Source: CG10-46-32 sp964606465
Lineage (GTDB): Bacteria; Patescibacteriota; Patescibacteriia; UBA2169
NCBI GenBank assembly: GCA_964606465.1
Contig: CAZSGI010000025.1
Location: 1 to 11,254 of the forward strand
Direction: 5' to 3'
DNA: 11,254 nucleotides
The notes beneath the pieces are model-generated. The model searched no databases and was not told the DNA's origin. It saw only the letters and a program-made list of their open reading frames with translations. Shown here piece by piece: positions 5,657 to 11,254 of this stretch (positions are counted from its first letter, which is position 1; each line of letters opens with the position of its first letter). The position numbers and the translations under genes were made by a program.

Positions 5657-5685
5657 AGTATAATGAATTCTTTTTCTTTTTGCAA
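5657..5685 (-). promoter_or_regulatory. rpmF promoter
   Basis: The minus strand has TTGCAA (5680-5685), a 17-nt A-rich spacer and TATACT (5657-5662). Nine bases (AGCCATACT) separate it from the ATG. The start is likely within 0-3 nt of the start codon. It faces away from the dnaA promoter. Confidence 0.65.
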
Positions 5686-5696
5686 GTATCCCCCCC

Positions 5697-5735
5697 GTTT
5701 CCACAGCTTGTGCACGGGTTATTATTATTTTACAC
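5697..5735 (+). other. Candidate DnaA-box plus unwinding element
   Basis: GTTTCCACA (5697-5705) matches 7 of 9 positions of the DnaA box TTATCCACA. It is followed by a G-rich stretch ending CACGGG and then TTA-TTA-TTA-TTT (5719-5730). These triplets fit the [C/T]T[A/T] complement of DnaA-trios, in the box, GC-cluster, trio order described for the B. subtilis unwinding system. Only one convincing box is seen, and the element overlaps the dnaA promoter, so autoregulation is an alternative. Confidence 0.3.
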
Positions 5736-5756
5736 ATTTGCAATCTGTGATATAGT
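5729..5756 (+). promoter_or_regulatory. dnaA promoter
   Basis: TTTACA (5729-5734), a 16-nt spacer and TATAGT (5751-5756) with TGA before the -10 (extended -10). Predicted start is ~5763, leaving a leader of about 10 nt before the ATG at 5773. Confidence 0.6.
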
Positions 5757-5772
5757 ATGAATCGTCTTGAGT

Positions 5773-7146
5773 ATGGACCGCGAGCAACTCTGGCAAGTTA
5801 CCCTCGGAGAGCTGGAGCTCTCCGTTCCCAAGGTGCATTTTACGACCTGGTTTCGTAACACCTTTGTGGTTGAGTGGAACCAAGACATGGTGGTGGTCGC
5901 GGTGCCGAATAACTTCACCAAGGCGTGGCTTGAGAGCAAGTACCACAAAGCCATCCTGCGCATCCTCCAGAACATTACCGAGAATCGGATTGCGCGGGTT
6001 GAGTACCGGGTTGAGGCCGCCGGTAAAAAGTTTGCGCTCCCGCCGGAACGGTTTGCCGTTCCCGCGCCCGTGGTTCATGACGTTGCGAGCGTCCCCCGGG
6101 CGGAGCATGCCGCCCTTCCGAAGAGCGGGTTCAATCCCCGGTACATTTTTGCGAACTACGTGGTGGGCAAGGGGAACGAGCTCGCGTACGCGGCGAGCGT
6201 GCGCGTGGCAAAAGAACCCGGCACCAAGTACAACCCCCTGTTTCTGTACGGCGGCGTGGGGTTGGGCAAGACGCACCTCATGCTCGCCGTGGGAAACGAG
6301 CTCTTGCGCACCAATCCCTCGTTGCGGGTGCTGTACATCACCGGAGAGCAGTTCACCAGCGATTACGTCTCGTCGCTGCAGGGCGGCACCGTGGAATCGT
6401 TCAAGCAGAAGTACCGGACCCCGGACCTGCTGCTGGTGGACGACATCCAGTTCATCGGCGGCAAGGAGCAGACGCAGGAGCAGTTCTTCCACGTGTTCAA
6501 CACGCTGCGCGACTCGCACAAGCAGATCGTGCTCACCTCGGACCGCCCCCCAAAGGCCATTCCGGCTCTGGAGGAGCGGCTCATCTCGCGGTTTGAGTGG
6601 GGCATGATCGCGGACATCTCGAGCCCGGACCTCGAGACCCGGACCGCCATCCTGCAGTCAAAGAGCAAGGAGCGGGGGGCCACGCTCTCCGAGGAGGCGC
6701 TGCGGTTTTTAGCCACCCACATTCAGAGCAACGTGCGCGAGCTCGAGGGCGCGCTCAACAAGCTCCTGGCGCACTGCGAGCTGCACGGCATTGAACCCAC
6801 CCTCGAGGTCGCCCGCGAGGTGGTCGCCTCCATCACGCAGAGCGCGCGCCGCGGCGGAGTGAGCTCCCGCGAGCTCTTGCGGACCGTCGCCGAGTACTTT
6901 GACATTTCTCTGGACGACCTCACCGGCCAGTCGCGCCGCAAGGAGCTCGTGGTGCCGCGGCAGATCACCATGTTTCTGATGCGCGAAGAGCTCGATGCCT
7001 CGTACCCGACGATCGGCCACGAGCTCGGGGGCAGGGACCACACCACGGCCATGCACGCGTACGCGAAAATCAAGCGCGACTTTGACAGCGACGAGCGCGT
7101 GCGGCAGGACATTGGCTCAATTCGGCAGCGGCTGTATAATGGATAG
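5773..7146 (+). CDS. dnaA: Chromosomal replication initiator DnaA
   Basis: DnaA binds DnaA boxes at oriC, melts DNA with ATP and loads the helicase. The 457-aa protein has all four domains: domain I (~1-80, QLWQVTLGELEL), a short linker, AAA+ domain III with Walker A GGVGLGKTH (160-168), Walker B LLLVDDIQF (219-227), sensor-1 TSDR (255-258), SRFEWG (272-277) and sensor-2 NVRELEG (320-326), then domain IV with the DNA-binding signature GGRDHTTAMHAYAKI (419-433). An in-frame TTG six bases earlier (5767) is an alternative start; ATG is preferred. There is no clear Shine-Dalgarno. It is followed by pilB, not dnaN or recF, so the usual dnaA-dnaN order is broken. The TAG stop lies within the palindrome at 7139-7180. 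Confidence 0.97.
   Translation: MDREQLWQVTLGELELSVPKVHFTTWFRNTFVVEWNQDMVVVAVPNNFTKAWLESKYHKAILRILQNITENRIARVEYRVEAAGKKFALPPERFAVPAPVVHDVASVPRAEHAALPKSGFNPRYIFANYVVGKGNELAYAASVRVAKEPGTKYNPLFLYGGVGLGKTHLMLAVGNELLRTNPSLRVLYITGEQFTSDYVSSLQGGTVESFKQKYRTPDLLLVDDIQFIGGKEQTQEQFFHVFNTLRDSHKQIVLTSDRPPKAIPALEERLISRFEWGMIADISSPDLETRTAILQSKSKERGATLSEEALRFLATHIQSNVRELEGALNKLLAHCELHGIEPTLEVAREVVASITQSARRGGVSSRELLRTVAEYFDISLDDLTGQSRRKELVVPRQITMFLMREELDASYPTIGHELGGRDHTTAMHAYAKIKRDFDSDERVRQDIGSIRQRLYNG
7112..7140 (+). promoter_or_regulatory. pilB promoter in the last dnaA codons
   Basis: TTGGCT (7112-7117), a 17-nt spacer and a perfect TATAAT (7135-7140). Predicted start is ~7147-7149, inside the left arm of the palindrome. 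A transcript from here would begin with a strong 5' hairpin about 40 nt before the pilB ATG. Confidence 0.55.
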
Positions 7147-7180
7147 TAGAGACGTAGCATGCTGCGTCTCTACTATCCAT
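7139..7180. repeat. 42-nt near-perfect palindrome (REP/MITE-like)
   Basis: Left arm ATGGATAGTAGAGACG (7139-7154) and right arm CGTCTCTACTATCCAT (7165-7180) are exact reverse complements. The centre T-AGCATGCT-G is itself palindromic apart from one T/G pair. The dnaA stop codon (7144-7146) is in the left arm. No T-tract follows, so it is not a standard terminator. GTAGAGACG...CGTCTCTAC resembles dispersed short palindromes I recall from cyanobacteria and other phyla, but only one copy is in this window. Confidence 0.85.
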
Positions 7181-7186
7181 CTATCT

Positions 7187-8917
7187 ATGTCGCAGGACAA
7201 CCCGTCAATTGAGGACCTCTTTCAAGGACAAGACACCCCTCGTTCGTCCGGAACTCCCGCGTCCGGCGCGGATGAGAGCGCGCCGCAGCAGCTTTCGGAG
7301 AAAATAGGGCAGATAGAGCACGCAGGAGTGGAGCGGGAAGTTGAGCAACAAGCCCAACGGCTCGGTTTGGGGTACGTTGATTTTGCGAGCGCGCCCATTG
7401 ACCGCGAGGCGCTGCCGCTGCTTTCCAGAGAAGAAATGCAGACGTTGTCCGCGGTCGTGTTTCTGAACAGTGACGGCCAGCTCCGCATGGCAACCACCGC
7501 CCCTTCTCGCGCGGTGCGGCAGAAGATGGATGAGCTCGCCGGGGCGCACCGCGCGCAGGCAGAGCTGTACCTGATTTCCGGAGAGAGCCTTACCAAGGCG
7601 CTCGCCGAGTACGACCGCATCCCCAAAAAACCGAAGCTTGCCACCGCCGTTGCCATCACCGCGGAGGACCTTAAAAAGTACGAAGCCGATGTTCGTGATC
7701 TCGCGTCTTTGCCCGCGAAGCTGGGTGAGATTCCGCTCACGGACGTGATGACCATCATCCTGGCCGCGGCCATTGCCTCCGGTGCGTCGGACATCCATAT
7801 TGAGGCCGAAGAAACGGGGATCAAGCTCCGGTTCCGCTTGGACGGGGTGTTGCACGAGCAGGCGACGCTCTCGCGCGAGGTGTGGGAGCACCTGATTTCA
7901 CGCATCAAACTGTTAGCCAAACTCAAGCTCAACGTCGCGGACAAGCCGCAGGACGGCCGCATCTCCATCGAGCTTCCGGACGACAGGCTGGACATCCGCG
8001 TATCCACCATCCCGACCTCGTTCGGTGAATCCGTTGTCATGCGGCTGCTCCGCTCGAGCGCCGTAGGGTTGCAGTTTGAGGATTTGGGTTTGCGGGGCAA
8101 GTCGTTCAATGATTTGAAGCGCGAGGTTGAGCGGCCGAACGGCATGATTCTCACGACCGGCCCCACGGGCTCGGGTAAAACCACCACCCTGTACGCCATC
8201 CTCAACAAGCTCAATGACGAGGAGACCAAAATCATCACTTTGGAAGATCCGATTGAGTACAAGTTGGAGGGAATCAACCAGAGCCAGATTGACAAATCCC
8301 GGGACTATGATTTTGCCAAAGGTCTGCGCTCCATCCTGCGGCAGGACCCGGACGTGGTCATGGTCGGCGAAATCCGGGACTTGGAAACCGCGGATGTGGC
8401 CATCAATGCGGCCCTCACCGGGCACCTGGTGCTCTCCACGTTGCACACGAACGACGCCTCCGGCGCCATCCCGCGGTTTCTCGCCATCGGTGTAAAGCCG
8501 TTTTTGCTCTCCCCCGCGGTCAACGCAATCATCGGCCAGCGCCTGGTACGCAAAATCTGCGAGCAGTGCAAGGAAAAAGTTGAATTGGACAGCGCCATGC
8601 TCTCGCGCGTGCTTGAGGTTGCAAAATCAATCCCCGCAAACGCGGGCGCATCCATTGACCCGGCTGATGTTGCGTTCTATCACGGAAAAGGGTGCGCGGT
8701 ATGCAATAATTCCGGTTACAAGGGCAGAATCGGCATTTTTGAAATTTTTACCCTTACCCCGGACATTGAGAAGATGATTCTCGCGGAAAAGGTTTCAGAA
8801 AACGACATCAAAGCCGCCGCCCAAAAGGCGGGCATGCTCACCATGGTGCAAGATGGACTCCTCAAAGCCGCGGACGGCATTACCACAGTTAGTGAAGTGT
8901 TCAGGGTAACTGAATAG
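7187..8917 (+). CDS. pilB: Type IV pilus assembly ATPase PilB/GspE
   Basis: PilB hydrolyses ATP at the inner face of the membrane to drive pilin polymerisation (or type II secretion for GspE). The 576-aa protein has an N-terminal MshEN-like region (~50-140, LGLGYVDF...ALPLLSREEM), Asp box SDIHIE (201-206), Walker A GPTGSGKTT (325-333), TLEDPIEY (351-358), Walker B DPDVVMVGEIRD (387-398), His box TGHLVLSTLHTNDA (411-424) and the tetracysteine zinc motif CEQC/CAVC (458-461, 503-506). The start is set at MSQDNPSIEDLF; upstream frame extension into dnaA is not plausible protein. There is no Shine-Dalgarno. Type IV pili are common in Patescibacteria and used for attachment or DNA uptake. No other pil genes are in view. 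Confidence 0.95.
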   Translation: MSQDNPSIEDLFQGQDTPRSSGTPASGADESAPQQLSEKIGQIEHAGVEREVEQQAQRLGLGYVDFASAPIDREALPLLSREEMQTLSAVVFLNSDGQLRMATTAPSRAVRQKMDELAGAHRAQAELYLISGESLTKALAEYDRIPKKPKLATAVAITAEDLKKYEADVRDLASLPAKLGEIPLTDVMTIILAAAIASGASDIHIEAEETGIKLRFRLDGVLHEQATLSREVWEHLISRIKLLAKLKLNVADKPQDGRISIELPDDRLDIRVSTIPTSFGESVVMRLLRSSAVGLQFEDLGLRGKSFNDLKREVERPNGMILTTGPTGSGKTTTLYAILNKLNDEETKIITLEDPIEYKLEGINQSQIDKSRDYDFAKGLRSILRQDPDVVMVGEIRDLETADVAINAALTGHLVLSTLHTNDASGAIPRFLAIGVKPFLLSPAVNAIIGQRLVRKICEQCKEKVELDSAMLSRVLEVAKSIPANAGASIDPADVAFYHGKGCAVCNNSGYKGRIGIFEIFTLTPDIEKMILAEKVSENDIKAAAQKAGMLTMVQDGLLKAADGITTVSEVFRVTE

Positions 8918-9264
8918 AAAAAAAAGAAGGAGTTCAGCGTAGGAATAACTGAACTCCTTGCGTTGTGCGGCTCAGCGGTCAGCATGACCGTGAGGCTATG
9001 CGGTCGTACTACGGCCGCAGTGTGAAGGTACGAGGTGGACGGAAGGCCCGGGTCTACTTCGGCGAAGACCTGTTCGTCTCCTTCAAAGTTGGCGAAAACC
9101 ACTTCGCCGTTGACCCGTGCGCGTGCGTTGCACGCGCGGTTGAACTCGGCGCCCTTGATGATCCAGGCGCCTTTTTCCCACTTGATGCCAAAGGGGACTT
9201 CGCGGAAGCAAACTCCCATCTTGATGGCATCAAAGCGTCCGGGAACCGCTCGGATGAAGATCAC
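8716..9264 (-). CDS. Hypothetical protein, second gene of accessory cassette (3' end uncertain)
   Basis: I do not recognise a family. The start is GTG at 9264-9262, chosen because a strong Shine-Dalgarno (AAAGGAGGT) lies 5 nt upstream. The first ~80 residues look like a genuine small beta-rich protein: FIRAVPGRFDAIKMGVCFREVPFG, then WEKGAWIIKGAEFNRAC and NGEVVFANFEG with EVDPGLP. The frame has no stop before the terminator at 8918-8959. It reads through that hairpin (giving a run of Phe from the T-tract) and ~200 nt antisense to pilB before stopping at 8716. Both other frames have TGA codons near 8973-8990. Thus either the true stop was lost by a frameshift near the end, or the message is non-stop. 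The real protein probably ends near 8960-8990 (~90-100 aa). A long ORF on the plus strand across the same DNA looks like a shadow. Confidence 0.5.
   Translation of the reverse strand: MIFIRAVPGRFDAIKMGVCFREVPFGIKWEKGAWIIKGAEFNRACNARARVNGEVVFANFEGDEQVFAEVDPGLPSTSYLHTAAVVRPHSLTVMLTAEPHNARSSVIPTLNSFFFFYSVTLNTSLTVVMPSAALRSPSCTMVSMPAFWAAALMSFSETFSARIIFSMSGVRVKISKMPILPL
8918..8959 (-). terminator. Terminator of the minus-strand cassette
   Basis: The minus strand has an 11-bp perfect stem AAGGAGTTCAG/CTGAACTCCTT with an 11-nt loop, then C and eight T. The T-tract abuts the pilB stop codon at 8917. It is well placed to end the minus-strand two-gene cassette. For pilB on the plus strand the hairpin is present but has no T-tract after it. 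Confidence 0.75.
8970..9018. other. Two tandem hairpins at the 3' end of the cassette
   Basis: CTCA-G-CGGTCA / TGACCG-TGAG (8971-8994) forms a 10-bp stem with one bulge and a GCA loop. GCGGTCG/CGGCCGC (9000-9018) forms a 7-bp stem with a 5-nt loop. In the second stem the T-G pair is a wobble in plus-strand RNA but an A-C mismatch in minus-strand RNA, so its strand of action is unclear. Confidence 0.35.
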
Positions 9265-9283
9265 GGAGTACCTCCTTTCCGTG
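9262..9283 (-). promoter_or_regulatory. Ribosome-binding-site hairpin of the second cassette gene
   Basis: The minus strand pairs CACGGA (9278-9283) with TCCGTG (9262-9267) around the 10-nt loop AAGGAGGTAC. The Shine-Dalgarno is in the loop and the GTG start codon is in the stem. This presents the ribosome site as a loop and could tune initiation. Confidence 0.5.
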
Positions 9284-9327
9284 TTGCGCCTTGGCGTACG
9301 TGGTACCTTGTGTTGAAATGACACGAG

Positions 9328-9348
9328 AAGCTTGCGTCACCGCAGCTT
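9328..9348 (-). other. Hairpin with GTGA tetraloop at the first cassette gene's stop
   Basis: On the minus strand AAGC-TGCG pairs with CGCA-(A)-GCTT around the loop GTGA, a GNRA tetraloop. The TGA stop codon (9337-9339) is the last three bases of that loop. No T-tract follows, so it is not a standard terminator. Confidence 0.5.
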
Positions 9349-9606
9349 GTCCGGCGGCAGGACTTCCAGCGCTCGCATGAGGTCCCGCATATCGTCCATA
9401 CTCCAGAGCCGCTCGCAATCTTGGAGCAGGGAATCTATGACGAAGGGGTGGGCTCTCAAGGTGTGGCTGTCGGTGGACGTATGGCCCGGCTTCCACTTGC
9501 CGGTCTTGGGGTCTTTGATGAACACGCTCTTGTCCTCAATGACCACGATTTCCTGCTGCCGCAGCGATGGCCCGCGGCTCCTGTCTCGGTACAGATACTG
9601 TGGCAT
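9337..9606 (-). CDS. Hypothetical protein, first gene of accessory cassette
   Basis: An 89-aa soluble, charged protein with no signal peptide or membrane segment that I do not recognise. Visible parts: a basic N-terminus (MPQYLYRDRSRGPSLRQQ), a probable beta-hairpin (EIVVIEDKSVFIKDPKTGKW, 19-38) and two predicted helices (HPFVIDSLLQDCERLWS, DDMRDLMRALEVL). The start is well supported: GAGGTGAT, complementary to the 16S 3' tail, lies 7 nt upstream of the ATG. This differs from the core genes here, which lack such sites. A promoter lies at 9669-9698. It is 72 nt upstream of the second cassette gene and probably co-transcribed. The DNA may be a recently acquired insertion between pilB and valS, but no mobile element ends are seen. 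Confidence 0.75.
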   Translation of the reverse strand: MPQYLYRDRSRGPSLRQQEIVVIEDKSVFIKDPKTGKWKPGHTSTDSHTLRAHPFVIDSLLQDCERLWSMDDMRDLMRALEVLPPDKLR

Positions 9607-9609
9607 TGC

Positions 9610-9634
9610 ATCACCTCAACGGGTTTGCGGTGAT
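9610..9634 (-). promoter_or_regulatory. Shine-Dalgarno-sequestering hairpin of the first cassette gene
   Basis: On the minus strand ATCACC (9629-9634) pairs exactly with GGTGAT (9610-9615), part of the Shine-Dalgarno, with three further inner pairs (CAA/TTG) beyond one mismatch and a 5-nt loop. The upstream arm has the same sequence as the anti-Shine-Dalgarno of 16S RNA, so it directly competes with the ribosome. Confidence 0.5.
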
Positions 9635-9668
9635 TTTACTCGCCTCAAAGATCGGAAAAACTAAGGCT

Positions 9669-9698
9669 AGTATAGGGCTGTTTGTTGGTTTTTGTCAA
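9669..9698 (-). promoter_or_regulatory. Promoter of the two-gene cassette
   Basis: The minus strand has TTGACA (9693-9698), an 18-nt spacer and TATACT (9669-9674), 16 nt after the valS stop. Predicted start is ~9661, giving a ~55-nt leader that contains the hairpin at 9610-9634. Confidence 0.7.
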
Positions 9699-9713
9699 GC
9701 AACAGCTCTAATG

Positions 9714-11254
9714 CTAACCAATTTTTTTCAATTCCGGACCGATCTTGAGGTAGACGTCAAACGAGCTGGTGTGGCTGCGGATGTATTTGTCAGGTTCTGC
9801 GGGGCGCGCAGGCAGCACCTGGATGCGGATTTTGGTGAGCCACTCAACAATCAGTTCCTGCTCCTGGAACAGGTTTTTGTGCTTTGCGGTCGTGATGGCT
9901 GCGTCCAGCTTTTCGGAGTAGGGATGGTTATGCTTGGCCCGGAGCTCCCGCAACGCGGTGACGAGCTCTTGCAACGCAGCAAAGTCAGCTTCAATGTTGG
10001 GTTTACGCAGTTTGGGTTGCGCCTGTGGCCACTGCGAGCCAGCCAAGAATTCATCTTTCACATCAATCAGTTTTTCTTTTTTCAGGCGTTGATAAATCTC
10101 TTCGGTTACAAAGGGAGTAAAAGGATGCAGCAGTTGAATGGCATCAAACAGAATAGTCGGTGCAATGGTGTGCGATTGCTGCTTGGAAATTTCCAAGTAC
10201 CAGTCCGCGAGCTCGTGCCAGAGGAAGTTGTAAATTTTTTCTCCGGCTGCCGAAAATTCAAACCGTTCAAAGTGCTGATCCACGTCCGCAATCAAGCTCT
10301 GCAGGCGCGATTCAATCCACTGGTCAGCCAGGGTCTTTTCGTCAACATTCCGCGCGCCTCCGCGGCGCATGATGACAAACCGCGCGATATTCCAAATCTT
10401 GTTTACAAAGTTCCTATACCCCGCAACTTTTTCCTCGTACAAACGCGTGTCGTTCCCGGCGGTAGTGCCAATCACCAAGGAGAGGCGCGTTGCGTCCGCT
10501 CCGTACTGCGCGATCATATCCAAAGGGTCTATCCCGTTTCCCAGGGATTTGGACATCTTGCGCCCCTTTTGGTCGCGCACCAAGCCGTGGAGGTACACTT
10601 TTTTGAACGGCGCTTCTCCGAGCGCATACGTGGTCATCAAGATCATGCGCGCAACCCAGAAGAACAGGATGTCATACCCGGTTTCCATCACGCTGGTTGG
10701 GTGGAAGGTAGCGAGGTCAGCACCCTTTTTTTTGTTGCGCTTGATCCACGAGTCCAGCGTGTCATTGTCGCGCGGCGCATCAAGCAAAGTTGAAAATGTC
10801 CACAAGGCGGACGAAAACCACGTATCCAGGGTGTCCGGATCCTGTTGCAACACTTTTGAACCGCAGTGTACGCATGCTTTGGGCTTTTCAACTTGCACCA
10901 TTGGTTCCCTGCATTCCAATTTACATTGATGTTTGTCGTCACCGGAACAGTACCAGACCGGAATGCGGTGCCCAAACCAGATTTGCCGCGAGATGCACCA
11001 GTCATGCAGATTCTCCATCCAGTGGAAGTAGATTTTGTTGAAGCGGTTTGGAATAATTTCAATGTCCTCGGATTTTACGGCATGGATGGCCATTTCCTTG
11101 AGCGACATCTTTTGTGCGGGAATTTTTTTATCCACGTCAACAAACCACTGCTCACTAACAAGCGGCTCAACCGGCGTATCGCACCTATAGCACACCGAGA
11201 GGTTATGCACGTAGTTCTCGTCAATTTTTTCAACGAGGCCTTTCTTTTGGAGGG
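9714..11254 (-). CDS. valS: Valyl-tRNA synthetase, C-terminal part (partial)
   Basis: ValRS charges tRNA-Val and edits misactivated threonine. The visible 512 residues begin in the end of the CP1 editing domain (VEKIDENYVHNLSVCYRC...PLVSEQWFV), then the catalytic domain with HDWCISRQIWFGHRIPVWYC, a Cys-rich zinc insert (C-X7-C-X3-C then CVHC), and DTWFSSALW, with KMSKS at 10545-10559. The anticodon domain has GYRNFVNKIWNIARFV. These motifs favour ValRS over IleRS or LeuRS. The protein ends at KIGPELKKIG, where many ValRS continue into a ~70-residue coiled-coil arm; here the arm is absent. The 5' part, including the HIGH motif, lies outside the window. No clear terminator follows; the next promoter starts 16 nt downstream. 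Confidence 0.95.
   Translation of the reverse strand, partial: LQKKGLVEKIDENYVHNLSVCYRCDTPVEPLVSEQWFVDVDKKIPAQKMSLKEMAIHAVKSEDIEIIPNRFNKIYFHWMENLHDWCISRQIWFGHRIPVWYCSGDDKHQCKLECREPMVQVEKPKACVHCGSKVLQQDPDTLDTWFSSALWTFSTLLDAPRDNDTLDSWIKRNKKKGADLATFHPTSVMETGYDILFFWVARMILMTTYALGEAPFKKVYLHGLVRDQKGRKMSKSLGNGIDPLDMIAQYGADATRLSLVIGTTAGNDTRLYEEKVAGYRNFVNKIWNIARFVIMRRGGARNVDEKTLADQWIESRLQSLIADVDQHFERFEFSAAGEKIYNFLWHELADWYLEISKQQSHTIAPTILFDAIQLLHPFTPFVTEEIYQRLKKEKLIDVKDEFLAGSQWPQAQPKLRKPNIEADFAALQELVTALRELRAKHNHPYSEKLDAAITTAKHKNLFQEQELIVEWLTKIRIQVLPARPAEPDKYIRSHTSSFDVYLKIGPELKKIG

Noticed and set aside
5706..5716. Second DnaA box (TGTGCACGG) in the dnaA gap
   Set aside because: It matches only about 6 of 9 consensus positions, too weak to list.
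5725..6519. Minus-strand 264-codon frame opposite dnaA
   Set aside because: It is antisense to the conserved DnaA domains I-III and shows no recognisable motifs.
6995..7186. N-terminal extension of pilB into dnaA
   Set aside because: The added residues are Arg/Ser/Thr-rich shadow of dnaA in another frame and pass through the palindrome; the ATG at 7187 gives a normal PilB N-terminus.
8965..9321. Plus-strand 118-codon frame opposite the second cassette gene
   Set aside because: It has no Shine-Dalgarno or promoter, whereas the minus frame has a strong site and a more protein-like sequence. Not fully excluded.
9675..9712. Terminator after valS from the GCTGTT/AACAGC repeat
   Set aside because: The stem is short and bulged with no T-tract, and it overlaps the cassette promoter.

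Overview
The window looks like a core chromosomal segment of a Candidate Phyla Radiation bacterium (Patescibacteria, probably Parcubacteria-like). This is inferred from gene content, not from a search. The supporting signs are a short SMC without a recognisable hinge, a short ValRS C-terminus, housekeeping genes that mostly lack Shine-Dalgarno sites, a missing rimM between khpA and trmD, and the 16S 5' end (AGGCATGC context). No CRISPR array, transposase or tRNA gene was seen.

Left part (1-5647, all minus strand): rpmF (bL32), nusB, rnc (RNase III), smc, rpsP (bS16), khpA (KH protein) and trmD, followed by the 5' end of a 16S rRNA gene at the window edge. Nearly every gene serves ribosome production: rRNA antitermination (NusB), rRNA cleavage (RNase III), ribosomal proteins, and tRNA modification (TrmD). 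The 286 bases between trmD and 16S carry no protein gene. They hold a near-consensus promoter, a 17-bp imperfect RNA stem whose wobble pairs are valid only on the minus-strand RNA, an intrinsic terminator, a boxA-like element and a GCAA-capped hairpin next to 16S. Internal promoters are visible for rpsP, khpA and trmD.

Middle (5648-8917): a divergent intergenic region with promoters for rpmF and dnaA and a possible minimal replication-origin element, then dnaA and pilB/gspE (type IV pilus assembly ATPase) on the plus strand. They are separated by a 42-nt near-perfect palindrome that contains the dnaA stop codon. A TATAAT promoter for pilB lies in the last dnaA codons.

Right part (8918-11254): an accessory-looking two-gene minus-strand cassette of unknown function. 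It has its own promoter, hairpins at both ribosome binding sites and at the first stop codon, and a terminator. Unlike the surrounding core genes, both of its genes have strong Shine-Dalgarno sequences. The second gene has no in-frame stop before the terminator. The C-terminal half of valS (minus) fills the rest and runs off the right edge.

Most interesting: the structured RNA upstream of 16S, the apparently hingeless SMC, the hairpin-punctuated cassette, and the promoter/palindrome and leaderless-gene architectures.
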